Of a stretch of DNA of 39,020 nucleotides, positions 1-9,637 are shown in pieces. Positions within the stretch are counted from its first letter, which is position 1. Every line of letters starts with the position of its first letter. Below the pieces are notes generated by a model. The model saw nothing but the letters and a program-made list of their open reading frames with translations. It ran no database searches and had not been told where the DNA came from. This DNA is from a virus. The translations under genes and the position numbers were made by a program. The DNA is taken from IMG/VR virus record IMGVR_UViG_3300030333_005072, positions 8,753 to 47,772 of that record. One strand, 5' to 3'.

Positions 1-61
1 CAATTTCTCCCATTGAAGGATGGTGTTGCTGCACCAATTCTATCATCTCCTTAAGAATCAT
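1..61 (-). CDS. Start of a small unknown protein, cut by the left edge
   Basis: Only the first 20 codons are present, beginning MILKEMIELVQQHHPSMGEI. The ATG at 59-61 overlaps the end of the upstream coiled-coil gene by 11 bases and is preceded by a strong GGAGGAGG ribosome binding site inside that gene, which decides the start. A second in-frame ATG five codons later lies directly against an AAGGAG and is too close to be used. It continues the leftward virion operon, so a structural or virion-assembly role is inferred from position only. No family can be named from this fragment. Confidence 0.6.
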   Translation of the reverse strand, partial: MILKEMIELVQQHHPSMGEI

Positions 62-2480
62 CCGATTTACCTCCTCCTAGTAGAATATTAAAGTTTTCAT
101 TGTATTCTCGACTAAATTCTGCAATACTAGCTTGAAGAGTTTCTATATCTTTAGACTCTGTAGTCATCTTTGTATTAAAATCAGCCGTAATTGTTTGCCA
201 TTCTTGAACAGCTCTATTCATCTCTAAAGAGAATCTTTGAATTTCATTTTGATTAAGCTCCGCTATTCTTTGCAATTCTAAACTATAATTACTAGAATCT
301 GCTTTATAATCTTCAGAAGCTTTTTGTTGATCCATAGCAAACTGCTGAGCAGCTTTATTCATTTGAGCTCCCCATCTATTAACTTCTGCTTGATACTTAC
401 CAAGCTCAACTTCTGTTTGTTTAGCAGTCTTAGCCATTTCTTGAGCAGCATTAGTCTTGCTAATATCTGTAGCACTTCTAGCATCTTGCATTGCTTTATC
501 ATGAGCCATTTGAGCATCACTCATAGCTTTTTGTACTGTAGATTGATATATTACTATTTCTTCTTCTAATTTTTTAGACTCCTGATTAATGTCAGCACTA
601 TATTTAGAAAGAGCAGTTTGAGTATCTGTTTGCCATATAGTTAATTCTCTTTGAATATTTTGAGTATGTTGAGAAACTAGTTTATTAATCTCAGTATTAT
701 ATTCTTGTATTTCATTAGAGTATAAAGATAACTCATTCTGATCTGCCTGTAATTCAGTTTGAGCAGCTTGTGCTGCATTTCTTATACTAACATCAGTTGA
801 TAGTTGTTGAGTTTGAAGTAATCTAGCTTGGTCTAATTGTGCTTGTGACATTTTCTTCTGAATATCAGCTTGAAATTCTACATTAGCATCATTAAAAGCA
901 TTTAGTTTATCTTGTAAGTCCAATTGATACTGTTGTAAAGCATCTGCATTCTCTTGTTGCCATCTTTGATACTTTAAGGCAAATTCATTTTGAGTCCACA
1001 CTTGAATAGCAGAATTAACCTCTGCTTGATATTTTTGAAGATCAGCAGCATACTTCTGTAAATCGTTCTTGATATTACCCATTTCAGTAGCAACTTCTTG
1101 AGCTGCATTTCTTTCAGCTGCATTAGTAGCTAATTGAGCATCTTGAAGCGCTTTTTGTTGTTCTAACTGAGCATTCTGTATAGCTTCTTGAACAGTTGTA
1201 GAATATATTGCATTTTCTTTATTAAATTCATTTGTTTCGTTTTGAAGGTCAGATTGATACTTTTGTAATATCATTTGAATCTTTCTGCCTTGTGCTCCAG
1301 CCAACTCTGCATCTTCTTCATTTTCTATCAAATTAGTCATAGTTTGCCAGTCTGCGTGAGTCTGTTCACCTGAAGAACCTGTTGCAAACCAAGATATTCC
1401 AGGTTTTGTGTATGTAGGAGCAGTACCTAAACTACCTACAGTTGTAGCGCTTGCAGTTGAATGACTATACGCTGCATAAGAGCCAGTACCTAATGTTAAT
1501 GTGGGCACTGATATAGAAGATAAATCTAAATCATTTAAAGCAGTTGAACCAGATGGAAAACTAACCAATGTAAAACTAGGGCTAGTATATTCTGGAGGTG
1601 TACCAAATGAACTAATAGAAGCTGTTACTCCAGCAGAAGCTGTTGCAGCATCATAAGTAGAACCTAATGTTGCTGAAGTTGGTGTTGTTACCCCACTTAA
1701 ATCTAATGCAGTTGCAGACAATGCAGTTGCTCCAACATATGTTACTGCATTCCAACTAGGAGCTGTTCCTAAACTTCCAACAGTAATAGCAGATTCAGTA
1801 GAACCAGTAGCAGCATTATATGTAATAGTTCCTGGTGATGGAGTACTTAGCGTCGTATCAACTCCTGAAAAATCAACAGCAGTTGCAGCTGTATATGTTG
1901 GTATATCTATAGACGCCGTTGCAAAAGATAACGATGCAGGCATACTGTATGTAGCGCCTGAAGCACCACTAAATCTTTTTGCTGACAACCTTGAACGTAA
2001 TATTGCTTTACATGCTGCTGAATGTGGAAGTACGTGCCAATTTTCAGGAAAGTTTCCATGTTGAGCTCTTCCTGATGCTTGAGTTATATTCCAATCGTGG
2101 AATTGAACCGTCTGAATTTCTGCTGTGCCTCCAGATGGTAGGATTTTAATTTCACTGTTTTTCTTATAGTAAACTGGAGAATCATTTGTTGCATAATATA
2201 TACTATTAATATCCTCTGCTTTAGATGCAAATCTACTTGGTATTTCTATACAGACTTCATCATCCCTTGCAACTTCAAGTATTAAATCGCTATTACCTAC
2301 AGTAGTTTCTGTTGTTCCAGTTGCAAACATATACGCACTCTCAGGATTTAGCTTGCATGCTAAAGTTACCACGGAACGTATTGTATCACTGTAAGCTCTA
2401 TTAGCCTCAATGATCTCTGGACCACTCATTTGACTGCTATCCCCTATAGCATACTGTATGTCATTTGCAATCGTACTCAT
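51..2480 (-). CDS. 809-residue repeat and coiled-coil protein, probably virion-associated
   Basis: I do not recognise the family. The N-terminal ~175 residues look globular. Residues ~180-375 are a Ser/Thr/Ala/Gly-rich, beta-type region with about four imperfect repeats containing phrases such as VGSLGTAP and LDLSGV. Residues ~385-800 are Gln/Ala/Asn-rich predicted coiled coil. They hold at least three diverged copies of a ~110-residue unit marked by ALQDAQLATN, LLQTQQLSTD and AMQDARSATD, each followed by NAAQ. The start has an AAAGGGG ribosome binding site. It follows the major capsid gene, separated by a strong hairpin, and precedes another gene by overlap. Position and architecture suggest a fibrous head or tail component. 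A tail fibre is possible, but no receptor-binding domain is evident. Confidence 0.75.
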   Translation of the reverse strand: MSTIANDIQYAIGDSSQMSGPEIIEANRAYSDTIRSVVTLACKLNPESAYMFATGTTETTVGNSDLILEVARDDEVCIEIPSRFASKAEDINSIYYATNDSPVYYKKNSEIKILPSGGTAEIQTVQFHDWNITQASGRAQHGNFPENWHVLPHSAACKAILRSRLSAKRFSGASGATYSMPASLSFATASIDIPTYTAATAVDFSGVDTTLSTPSPGTITYNAATGSTESAITVGSLGTAPSWNAVTYVGATALSATALDLSGVTTPTSATLGSTYDAATASAGVTASISSFGTPPEYTSPSFTLVSFPSGSTALNDLDLSSISVPTLTLGTGSYAAYSHSTASATTVGSLGTAPTYTKPGISWFATGSSGEQTHADWQTMTNLIENEEDAELAGAQGRKIQMILQKYQSDLQNETNEFNKENAIYSTTVQEAIQNAQLEQQKALQDAQLATNAAERNAAQEVATEMGNIKNDLQKYAADLQKYQAEVNSAIQVWTQNEFALKYQRWQQENADALQQYQLDLQDKLNAFNDANVEFQADIQKKMSQAQLDQARLLQTQQLSTDVSIRNAAQAAQTELQADQNELSLYSNEIQEYNTEINKLVSQHTQNIQRELTIWQTDTQTALSKYSADINQESKKLEEEIVIYQSTVQKAMSDAQMAHDKAMQDARSATDISKTNAAQEMAKTAKQTEVELGKYQAEVNRWGAQMNKAAQQFAMDQQKASEDYKADSSNYSLELQRIAELNQNEIQRFSLEMNRAVQEWQTITADFNTKMTTESKDIETLQASIAEFSREYNENFNILLGGGKSDDS

Positions 2481-2496
2481 TGTACCCCTTTAAGTA

Positions 2497-2520
2497 AGGG
2501 GGAGTTTTTAGGCTCCCCCT
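2497..2520 (-). terminator. Hairpin between capsid and coiled-coil genes (possible partial terminator)
   Basis: A perfect 8-bp inverted repeat, AGGGGGAG with CTCCCCCT, has an 8-nt loop and lies in the 50-nt gap downstream of the major capsid gene. On the minus strand it is followed by TTACTT rather than a clean U-tract, so it may be a leaky terminator or an mRNA stabiliser that lowers expression of the downstream gene relative to capsid. Confidence 0.5.
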
Positions 2521-2530
2521 ATATTAGTTA

Positions 2531-3988
2531 TTAAGACCAGTCGTCAAACTTGATCACTGCATGAGTTTCTGGATTAGATATTTCTAAACCACACTCAGTT
2601 AGTATTTGATCAATTCTGCCGTCAGTTCCAGGTGTTTGAACATTAGTTTCGATACTAGTATCTCTGTTAATGCCGTTACCTGCAAGTGTTCTCAACTTAA
2701 CATTAGCCATATCAACAAGTACCATAGTATTGTCGAATGCGCCTCTAAATAAAGGCTCTTGAACTAATGTGAAGCCACCAAACACAGTATCCACTTCCAT
2801 TAAACGATGACCAAATTTGCCGTTAACAATTCTGGTATCTAATGCAAATGGCATTGCGGCTGATGCGCCTTGAGAACCGATTAGTGAAGCACCTGTAGTG
2901 TTACCTAACTTGTTAAAGTAAGAAATAACACTTCTAGAACAAAGGGCTAACTTTCTTCCTGAGTTTCCTTTTTCAGGAGCATAAAAAGACTCCATCATTT
3001 CTAAGAAACCATCAAAAGAAGCAGCATAGTCACCTTCATCCTGAGAAGAAGTTCCCCAATCCATCTTGTAGACATTACCATATCTTTCTACATATGGTAA
3101 AAGTCCCCATGAATACCTCAGAGGCTCACCTGCGCCTGTTCCTGTATCATCAGAACCTACACCAAATAAAAGTGCTTTCTCAATATCCATCTTATGTTCC
3201 ATAAGTTTTTCTTTCCAGATACGAGTCCACTCATTAGCGTAGCCACGATTAACAGTAGCACGAGCAGTGTTTGACATCATTTGCATAGCTGTTTTGAAGA
3301 TTTGAGTGTATCCCTCTCTTGCATACAGCTCGTCTTTCCAACCATCTGGAAAGCTTGAAGCCTCAGCAAAAGCTGAACCAATCACTTCACCATCCCAACC
3401 ATCTACAAACTTGATTCGAGCGCCATCTACAACTGTTTGTTCGCCACCCTCTACTTTATCAAGAGCTAGAATTTTAACAGTTGGTTTAGCAAGTGCAGAA
3501 GTGTCTGTACCTTGTGATACAACTCTTACTTTTGCAATTACATTAACAGCATCTGTCCAAGTACCATCACCATTAGCGTCATACTGACATTTAATAGCAA
3601 GTATTTGGTTAGGTAAGATAAATTCTGGTTTAACTGCAGTAGTTACAACCTTACCATATTTATCATATAGACAATCAAGGTTAAGCTCAGTATTAGGAAT
3701 ACCGTTACCTCCTGCAGCAGGATCTGATACTACTTCTGCTGTTTGGAAATTACGTCTTTGCCATTGATGTCTGTGTTCTAAGAATTTAAATACTGGATCA
3801 TTAGTAGTCGCTTTTGCAACCTTAGAAAGATATACAAACCAAGGAGATTGTTCTGGAGCAAGCTCTGCAACACGATCTCCGAAGTTATACAGTCTTCTAA
3901 TGTTGTCAAAACTACCAATACCAGCACTAGAAGCATTTACGCCGAAACTGTTCGACTTAAAAGCATCTGTTTGGTTATTATTAGCCAT
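2531..3988 (-). CDS. Major capsid protein (HK97-fold type)
   Basis: The 485-residue protein lies directly after portal and scaffold-like genes, the usual position of the major capsid gene. The N-terminal stretch contains FGDRVAELAPEQSPWFVYLS, followed by KFLEHRHQWQRRNF. This resembles the capsid family found in several marine and SU10-like podoviruses, where a flexible N-arm precedes the HK97 core. Length fits a capsid subunit without a protease domain. The ATG follows TGGAGGTC at good spacing. There is a 25-bp gap to the scaffold-like gene. The assignment rests on synteny plus general resemblance; I cannot point to a single diagnostic residue motif. Confidence 0.8.
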   Translation of the reverse strand: MANNNQTDAFKSNSFGVNASSAGIGSFDNIRRLYNFGDRVAELAPEQSPWFVYLSKVAKATTNDPVFKFLEHRHQWQRRNFQTAEVVSDPAAGGNGIPNTELNLDCLYDKYGKVVTTAVKPEFILPNQILAIKCQYDANGDGTWTDAVNVIAKVRVVSQGTDTSALAKPTVKILALDKVEGGEQTVVDGARIKFVDGWDGEVIGSAFAEASSFPDGWKDELYAREGYTQIFKTAMQMMSNTARATVNRGYANEWTRIWKEKLMEHKMDIEKALLFGVGSDDTGTGAGEPLRYSWGLLPYVERYGNVYKMDWGTSSQDEGDYAASFDGFLEMMESFYAPEKGNSGRKLALCSRSVISYFNKLGNTTGASLIGSQGASAAMPFALDTRIVNGKFGHRLMEVDTVFGGFTLVQEPLFRGAFDNTMVLVDMANVKLRTLAGNGINRDTSIETNVQTPGTDGRIDQILTECGLEISNPETHAVIKFDDWS

Positions 3989-4013
3989 AGTTATTGACCT
4001 CCATAGTCATTAG

Positions 4014-4979
4014 TTAAAAGTTTGTCGCGTTTTTGTGTGAGGAGATCATAGAGTCGACAATATCATCAACTGGAGATTTTGTAGCCTCTGTTTGAGCATT
4101 TAATCCCGAAGTAACACCCATTGGACGTGGAACTGATTGCGCTCTTTGAACCTGACTAAAATCCTTAGAAGGGGTATTTATAGGTTGTTGCGCAGGTGCA
4201 GTACCTTTTCGCATGCGATACAATTCAACAAGATTATCCATTGAGATAGATTCAGGGTCTGACATTGTTCTAACAAATTCAAGCGATTCATTCTGATCCA
4301 TGTTATATTTTTCACTAACATGAGAAATCATTTGTTGAACCTCTCTATTTTGTTGCTCTTGAGCTTCCCTTTGCATTTTTGCTTGTTCTGCTTCTTTTCT
4401 CATAGCATCATTCTGTTCTTGTACTTTAGCGATTTGCCATTGAGAGTGTAGACGGTTATATTCGCCCATTTGATCTCTCCATTCATCAAGGTCGTCCATA
4501 TATGCTGCACTTTCACTAGTAGGTTCGGTATACGCAGCTTCCCTATTAAATCCTCTAGGCTTTTGTGGTCTAGGCGGTGGTGCAGGAAAATACTCCTCCT
4601 GACTTGCCGCTTCAACTTTAGGCTCTTCAGTTTGTTGGGGTTGTTGGATTTGCGCATTAGCTTGCATATTTTTAATATACTCATTTCGCGCGTCCAACTC
4701 ATTGCGTAGCTTATCTGCTTGTGATTGCCAATATTCGTAACGAACTTGCTCATTGTCAGGTTTTGTTTCGCTTGAAGCATGATTCGGGTTGTCTACAGGT
4801 TCGGAAGCTGGTTCCTGACTTGTAAAGCTTGTATCTTCTTCAAAAGCCGCCTGATTCGGCGTGACTTCAAAATTGCTGAACATATCTTCAAACGAGCCAG
4901 AGTCTTGGGTTTCGCCTGCGGTTACATCTTGAGGTGTAACATTTTGTTCAACTTCTTGGTTTATTTGTTCTTCTGCCAT
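4014..4979 (-). CDS. Scaffold-like protein
   Basis: The 321-residue protein is very rich in Glu, Gln, Asn and Asp, with low-complexity stretches at residues ~1-90 and a helical coiled-coil section at ~165-220 (QEQNDAMRKEAEQAKMQREA). It has few hydrophobic residues and no recognisable enzyme motif. Placement between portal and major capsid, together with acidic helical composition, is typical of internal scaffolding proteins that direct procapsid assembly and then leave. The ATG has a CTAAGGAG ribosome binding site. Function is inferred from position and composition; sequence identity among scaffolds is usually too low to confirm by eye. Confidence 0.7.
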   Translation of the reverse strand: MAEEQINQEVEQNVTPQDVTAGETQDSGSFEDMFSNFEVTPNQAAFEEDTSFTSQEPASEPVDNPNHASSETKPDNEQVRYEYWQSQADKLRNELDARNEYIKNMQANAQIQQPQQTEEPKVEAASQEEYFPAPPPRPQKPRGFNREAAYTEPTSESAAYMDDLDEWRDQMGEYNRLHSQWQIAKVQEQNDAMRKEAEQAKMQREAQEQQNREVQQMISHVSEKYNMDQNESLEFVRTMSDPESISMDNLVELYRMRKGTAPAQQPINTPSKDFSQVQRAQSVPRPMGVTSGLNAQTEATKSPVDDIVDSMISSHKNATNF

Positions 4980-4988
4980 TTTTTCTCC

Positions 4989-7367
4989 TTAGGAGCTCTT
5001 ACTTGAAGAGGTGTCCTTCTTTGGTGGTTTTTTAGCTTCTCTAACAATTGTTTTAGCTTCAGTCAAAGTATCATCTAATCTCTTTTCAAATACAGTACCT
5101 GCTGCCTTAACTTTGTTTTCTACACCATCCAGATTAGATTTAAATTTCTCAACTTCAACCTTTTGCTTGAGGTGAACATTCTCTCTAGTAAGAGTTTGCA
5201 TGTCTCCAGAAAGAGATTTAAGCTGCTCTTGTGCCTGTTCGAGTTGTTGCTCAAGTTTCTGTATGATGTCTGTTCTTTGTAGTACACCTTCCATATCAAA
5301 GATTTCTGTTTTCTTTAATACTTCTTGTCTATCTACTAAACCTTTTTCTAGAGCTTCCATATAGAACTCTAGCTCTGCATATCTATTTGATGGTAAAGTG
5401 GAACCAGAAACAACCGCCACATCATATGACCCAACAGCTATATCATTAAATACCTTAACCTCGTTCTTTTTATCATCGTATAGTTTTTTATTAATAGCGT
5501 ACTCCGTAATAGAGTTATTTGGATTAGTAACTCTAAACACTTTTTCGTTTGTATATAATTCTTGCATTAAATCAATAGCTACTTTACCGACTCTAACTAA
5601 GCCACCTTCAATATCAGCTAATTTAGATTTTATTTTTCTCTGCCCAAATTCATCAATACTAATAGTAGCTTTATATGTTTGAGGAGCAGATTGTGAATTA
5701 CCCATCATAAGTTCATATAATCCTAATGCATGATCAATATCATTTTTAGCAGCAGCCTCATTTTGATAAAGCTCATTAGGTAGAGGGGCTGGTTGAGCAA
5801 CCACAGGTTGCCCCATATCAAAATCTACTTCAATACCTACTCCAGGTTGTGCCCATTTCTCCTCAAAATCTTTCATATCAACTGAACCTGTTGGAACAAG
5901 GACCTTTAGATTTGTTGAAGTTGTAGCATGTGCTATAACTAAAGATCTTATTTTATTTATGTATTGCTGCAATCCTTTAACTAGTCTTACATCTGACATT
6001 GGATATGGGGTTCTAGTATGTAAGTTCATAAAAGGAACTATTGGATATTTATCTGTAGGTAAAACCCTACTATACAGCTTAACATCTCCCAACACAACAC
6101 AAAGGTGAACTCTCTCGACCTCTCTTGTTGCAACTTTGATAAAACCAGCCTCTACCAGCTGTGCGTACGTAACTTTTTCTACTCCAGGCTGAGAAAAGGC
6201 CATTCCAGCCTCTTTATATGCCTGTTCTTCAAATTGTTTAATCTGCTCAGCAGACTGTTCTTGAAATTTTTGTAACTCTAAGGCAGCTCTTTCTGGTACT
6301 ATTTCATTTAATTGTATACCTTCTTGAAGCTCTTTCTCTTTTTCTTTATAAGCAACCAAGCTTTCCTGAGTCATTCGTTCTATATCTTTGTTTATCTTAG
6401 AAGAAGCTGAATTTATTAATCCTTCTTTTCTTCTTGAGAGCTCTTCTTCGATAACGCCTATTTGACTTTCATTCTCTATAACCTTTCCTTCATATATCCC
6501 GCCAACTCTAGTCATATATTCTTGAAGTTCTTCTTCTTCCATCACAAGTTCTTTATTATCCCAACTTTGATGAACTATAGCTCTTTTTACATATTTCTTA
6601 TAATATCTTTCATATCCTCTAACATATTCAGTTTTTGAGTCACCTTGAGTATCCTTATCTCCAGGGAAGAAAACAGATGCTTGGTCAAATTCACCTACTC
6701 TATTTGTATTAGCATATTGTCCTGTTAATCCCATTTCCCCAAAAGCGTTTTCACCTTCAGCATTATCTATTGCAGATTTGTATAAAGGATATATTTTCTT
6801 AGCTTGTTCTTTAGTAAATACTTTACTATAAATTATATTTTCTGCATCATCTAAAAACCTATGACTTGAATTAGGATCTACATATACATCTAGAGGGTCT
6901 AGAGCTGTAAAACAAACTTCGCCTTTACCATTATCTTTAGATGGGTCTTGATAAACAAGAGCATATCCAGCTCCACATACATAGTAATCATCAACTATTT
7001 GACGAACTTGTTGTTGTCCATCTGATATATCATACATATAAGAAAGCATACCACTCATAACATTAGCAACTTTATTATCACTATCTTCTCGTGGTGCACA
7101 TCTAAACGATGGTCTGTTAGTAGTTATTAATGCTTTTGCAGATTCTACTGCAGGATGAATCCTATTTACAACTATAGGAGCTTGACCTCTTGCTTCTAAT
7201 ACGTCTTTTTGCTCTTGAGTCCATTGATTTCCCAATCTGAATTCTCTATCTTCTTGGGCCGCAGAAGCCCAGTCAGACCTTTTATCTCTATAAGTCTTAA
7301 AAAGGTCCTGTGTTTCCTCAACAACTGAATCCTTAGGTGTTAACGTATTTTTTTCAATGTACCCCAT
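4989..7367 (-). CDS. Portal protein, P22-like
   Basis: This 792-residue protein is predicted to form the dodecameric ring at the capsid vertex through which DNA is packaged and ejected. The N-terminal region has the hallmarks of P22-type portals: FRLGNQWTQEQKDVLEARGQ, then PIVVNRIHPAVESAKALI, then GAGYALVYQDPS and LDPLDVYVDPNS. A charged coiled-coil section at ~275-390 interrupts the body. The C-terminal ~100 residues are again helical and Lys/Glu-rich, as in portals with a barrel extension. The gene lies between large terminase and scaffold, and its start is only 16 bp from the terminase stop. The ribosome binding site is weak, so translation may be coupled. The P22-like type supports a podovirus-like virion. 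Confidence 0.88.
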   Translation of the reverse strand: MGYIEKNTLTPKDSVVEETQDLFKTYRDKRSDWASAAQEDREFRLGNQWTQEQKDVLEARGQAPIVVNRIHPAVESAKALITTNRPSFRCAPREDSDNKVANVMSGMLSYMYDISDGQQQVRQIVDDYYVCGAGYALVYQDPSKDNGKGEVCFTALDPLDVYVDPNSSHRFLDDAENIIYSKVFTKEQAKKIYPLYKSAIDNAEGENAFGEMGLTGQYANTNRVGEFDQASVFFPGDKDTQGDSKTEYVRGYERYYKKYVKRAIVHQSWDNKELVMEEEELQEYMTRVGGIYEGKVIENESQIGVIEEELSRRKEGLINSASSKINKDIERMTQESLVAYKEKEKELQEGIQLNEIVPERAALELQKFQEQSAEQIKQFEEQAYKEAGMAFSQPGVEKVTYAQLVEAGFIKVATREVERVHLCVVLGDVKLYSRVLPTDKYPIVPFMNLHTRTPYPMSDVRLVKGLQQYINKIRSLVIAHATTSTNLKVLVPTGSVDMKDFEEKWAQPGVGIEVDFDMGQPVVAQPAPLPNELYQNEAAAKNDIDHALGLYELMMGNSQSAPQTYKATISIDEFGQRKIKSKLADIEGGLVRVGKVAIDLMQELYTNEKVFRVTNPNNSITEYAINKKLYDDKKNEVKVFNDIAVGSYDVAVVSGSTLPSNRYAELEFYMEALEKGLVDRQEVLKKTEIFDMEGVLQRTDIIQKLEQQLEQAQEQLKSLSGDMQTLTRENVHLKQKVEVEKFKSNLDGVENKVKAAGTVFEKRLDDTLTEAKTIVREAKKPPKKDTSSSKSS

Positions 7368-7383
7368 CAGCTTAATATACTCA

Positions 7384-8877
7384 TTATCGTGTCATCCAAT
7401 CAAGTATTGATTTCTTTTTTTCTACTTTTTTTCTAGGGTCAAAACTTTCAACTCTACAAGGTCTAGCTCCCTCGAGAGATGTCCATATTGCATCCATTAT
7501 ATCATCATTCTTACCTTTTGGGTATGCTAAAAACTCTGCTTGAGCTATAGTATCTCTTGGTCTAAAGTAAAATTCACCCTTAGCAACCATAGGTACTAAT
7601 GATAATAATCTTTCACTTTTTCTAGTTCTAGGCTTTACACCCTTTTCTAATCCAGGAATATAAAGATTTTCTTCTAACATCATTTTTTTAACTTGAGACC
7701 TTAAGGCTTCTTGGTATGCTACTGTTTCTATTTTAACCTTTTTATGTCTATATTGTTTAAATTTCTTAATTATTAAATCTGGTTGTTCTGAAGGTGCTAT
7801 CCTACCTCTTTCAATATCTACAATATATTTATTACCTTCGTAATCTATAGCAATTGTTACCATTACAAAGTAGTCAGCAATAGCAGATAATGAACTTGCA
7901 GGGTCAATACCTCCATAAAGTTCAACTGGCTTGATGTCTTTTCCATCCCCTGTCTCTCTTACCAAGCAAGGTTGACCATTGATTCTTTCAAAATCATAGT
8001 GATGTAACTTTATCCACTCTGGTTTAAATGGAGCTTCATCAGGAGATTGTGCTATATTCATATACTCTTGATAGAAACCATTAACGTTTCCTACTGTAGT
8101 ATACTCCTCTTTAATAGATTCAATTCTTTCTGGAGGAAATCTTTCAGGCCAAATACTATTATCATTTTCATCTATTATTGAATACCATAAAACATGCCAT
8201 GCGGGAGAGTCTTTTGCCCAATAAAGAAAGCAATCTTCAGATATAACGGTACCTATCATTGCAATTTTACCCTCATCTGACAATGAAGGTATAACTGCCT
8301 CAGTAACCCACTTACGATTCTTAGTCCTTCCTTCAACAGTAAAGGCATTTAACTCAGACTCGAAATCGTCTATTATAATTAAAGTAGGTCTAGTATCTCC
8401 TTCTATGAAACCCCTAACTCTTTGACCAGTACCTACAGCAACAATCCTTACTCCATTAGCAGTTATAATATCAGTTTGGGCCCACCTAGTAGCAGTATTG
8501 GGGCCTTGATCGCCAAATAGTTCTTTAAATGGTTGAGAATGGGTTAAATGATATTTAATACGACTTAAAAAGTTTACAGACTGAGCTTGTGACTCAGATA
8601 CTATAACTATAAATTCATCCTCACTGGGATCTTTAAATGCTATCCTATGTAGAGGTAAGATTAGGGTGGTGACTGTGCTTTTTGCTGTCCCCCGAGGTGC
8701 TGCGATCAACACCCTTCTCTTACTATTATCGTTTAAAGAGTGATAAATATCTCTGTGGAATGGTGGTGTGGTTTTGCGGAGGGCTGTGGGGAAACAATGC
8801 CTTCCAAAAAGTGCCATATTATTCTTTAATTTCCTCAGAACTTGCTTCTGGGCATATCTTTCTTCGTAATCAGTCAC
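7384..8877 (-). CDS. terL: Terminase large subunit
   Basis: This is the ATP-driven DNA packaging motor and headful or cos nuclease. Walker A is APRGTAKST at residues 60-68, and Walker B is LIIIDD ending at D170-D171, followed by a Glu. The C-terminal RNase H-like nuclease shows GGIDPASS (D325), an acidic residue at E384 and the terminal NDDIMDAIW (D458, D459, D462). Length (497) is normal for the family. The start is a GTG at 8875-8877, overlapping the end of the upstream gene by 8 bases and preceded by GAGGAA. An internal ATG at residue 21 is an alternative but would cut the conserved N-terminal region. All catalytic residues appear intact. Confidence 0.95.
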   Translation of the reverse strand: MTDYEERYAQKQVLRKLKNNMALFGRHCFPTALRKTTPPFHRDIYHSLNDNSKRRVLIAAPRGTAKSTVTTLILPLHRIAFKDPSEDEFIVIVSESQAQSVNFLSRIKYHLTHSQPFKELFGDQGPNTATRWAQTDIITANGVRIVAVGTGQRVRGFIEGDTRPTLIIIDDFESELNAFTVEGRTKNRKWVTEAVIPSLSDEGKIAMIGTVISEDCFLYWAKDSPAWHVLWYSIIDENDNSIWPERFPPERIESIKEEYTTVGNVNGFYQEYMNIAQSPDEAPFKPEWIKLHHYDFERINGQPCLVRETGDGKDIKPVELYGGIDPASSLSAIADYFVMVTIAIDYEGNKYIVDIERGRIAPSEQPDLIIKKFKQYRHKKVKIETVAYQEALRSQVKKMMLEENLYIPGLEKGVKPRTRKSERLLSLVPMVAKGEFYFRPRDTIAQAEFLAYPKGKNDDIMDAIWTSLEGARPCRVESFDPRKKVEKKKSILDWMTR

Positions 8878-9637
8878 TATTTGTTGTTTCCTCTATGATT
8901 GTTTGTTTAGCGTTCAATTGAGCTTCTTCAGCTTTTAACTCCTCAAGAAGCGCTTTTGTATTAGTAGCTGTTAGTTGGTTTTCTGTTTTTACAACCTTTT
9001 TATCCTTCATTCCGAGCATATCCTGGATATTCTCTATAACTCTTATAAAATTTGTAATATCTTTTTTGTCCTTAGCCATTTCCATAGCTGTACTTAAAAG
9101 ATCTATTATATCTCCCTCACTATAACCTTTATCTTCTAGTAAGGCTTTTAAATTATCTTGAACCATTGTTTTGAAAACCTCCGATTTCATGTATCTTGTG
9201 TATTTTCTCCTATCTGAAGGAGTAGCATCCTTAAAAACTGTATCTATAGCCATATTATAGTCCCAAGTGGCTCCATATGCAATGGCTAAATCTTGCATAG
9301 GTTTTTGCTTTGCCCTTACTTCAATTGGTCTTTTTCCTGAATAAGTCGTGTTAGACTTTCTACCCCCAACATTGAAAGGCCTATGATCGCGATTAGGATT
9401 GTGAAAACAATAACCCCAAGGCATACGAATATAGTCGTTAGAGCCTCTCTTATTATCTGTATAGCTTTTCCGTTGAATAACTTTCGCAACATAGTTGTCA
9501 TCGCTGAGAGCGTACTCTCCAATTGATGCCTTTGTCCAATGTTTGTATGGTATCTTCCTCTCATCAGCCTCTCCTTTAGTGTAGATGTTATACACTACAG
9601 TGCCTTTATCTTTATGAGCAATCTGTATCGTGTACAT
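8870..9637 (-). CDS. terS: Putative terminase small subunit
   Basis: This 255-residue protein is encoded immediately upstream of, and overlapping, the large terminase. The N-terminal half is basic and contains an odd Trp/Tyr/Arg-rich stretch near residues 70-105. The C-terminal half is helical with a likely coiled coil and ends in a Lys/Glu/Gln-rich tail (residues ~205-250), a common layout for small terminase oligomers that recognise DNA. I see no clean helix-turn-helix signature. The ATG follows AAGGAGAT. The call rests mainly on synteny. Alternatives include another DNA-binding packaging accessory protein. Confidence 0.5.
   Translation of the reverse strand: MYTIQIAHKDKGTVVYNIYTKGEADERKIPYKHWTKASIGEYALSDDNYVAKVIQRKSYTDNKRGSNDYIRMPWGYCFHNPNRDHRPFNVGGRKSNTTYSGKRPIEVRAKQKPMQDLAIAYGATWDYNMAIDTVFKDATPSDRRKYTRYMKSEVFKTMVQDNLKALLEDKGYSEGDIIDLLSTAMEMAKDKKDITNFIRVIENIQDMLGMKDKKVVKTENQLTATNTKALLEELKAEEAQLNAKQTIIEETTNSD

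Noticed and set aside
9316-9564. An 82-codon hydrophobic open frame opposite the small-terminase frame.
   Set aside because: Shadow of the small-terminase gene, which has a clear ribosome binding site and overlaps its neighbours normally.
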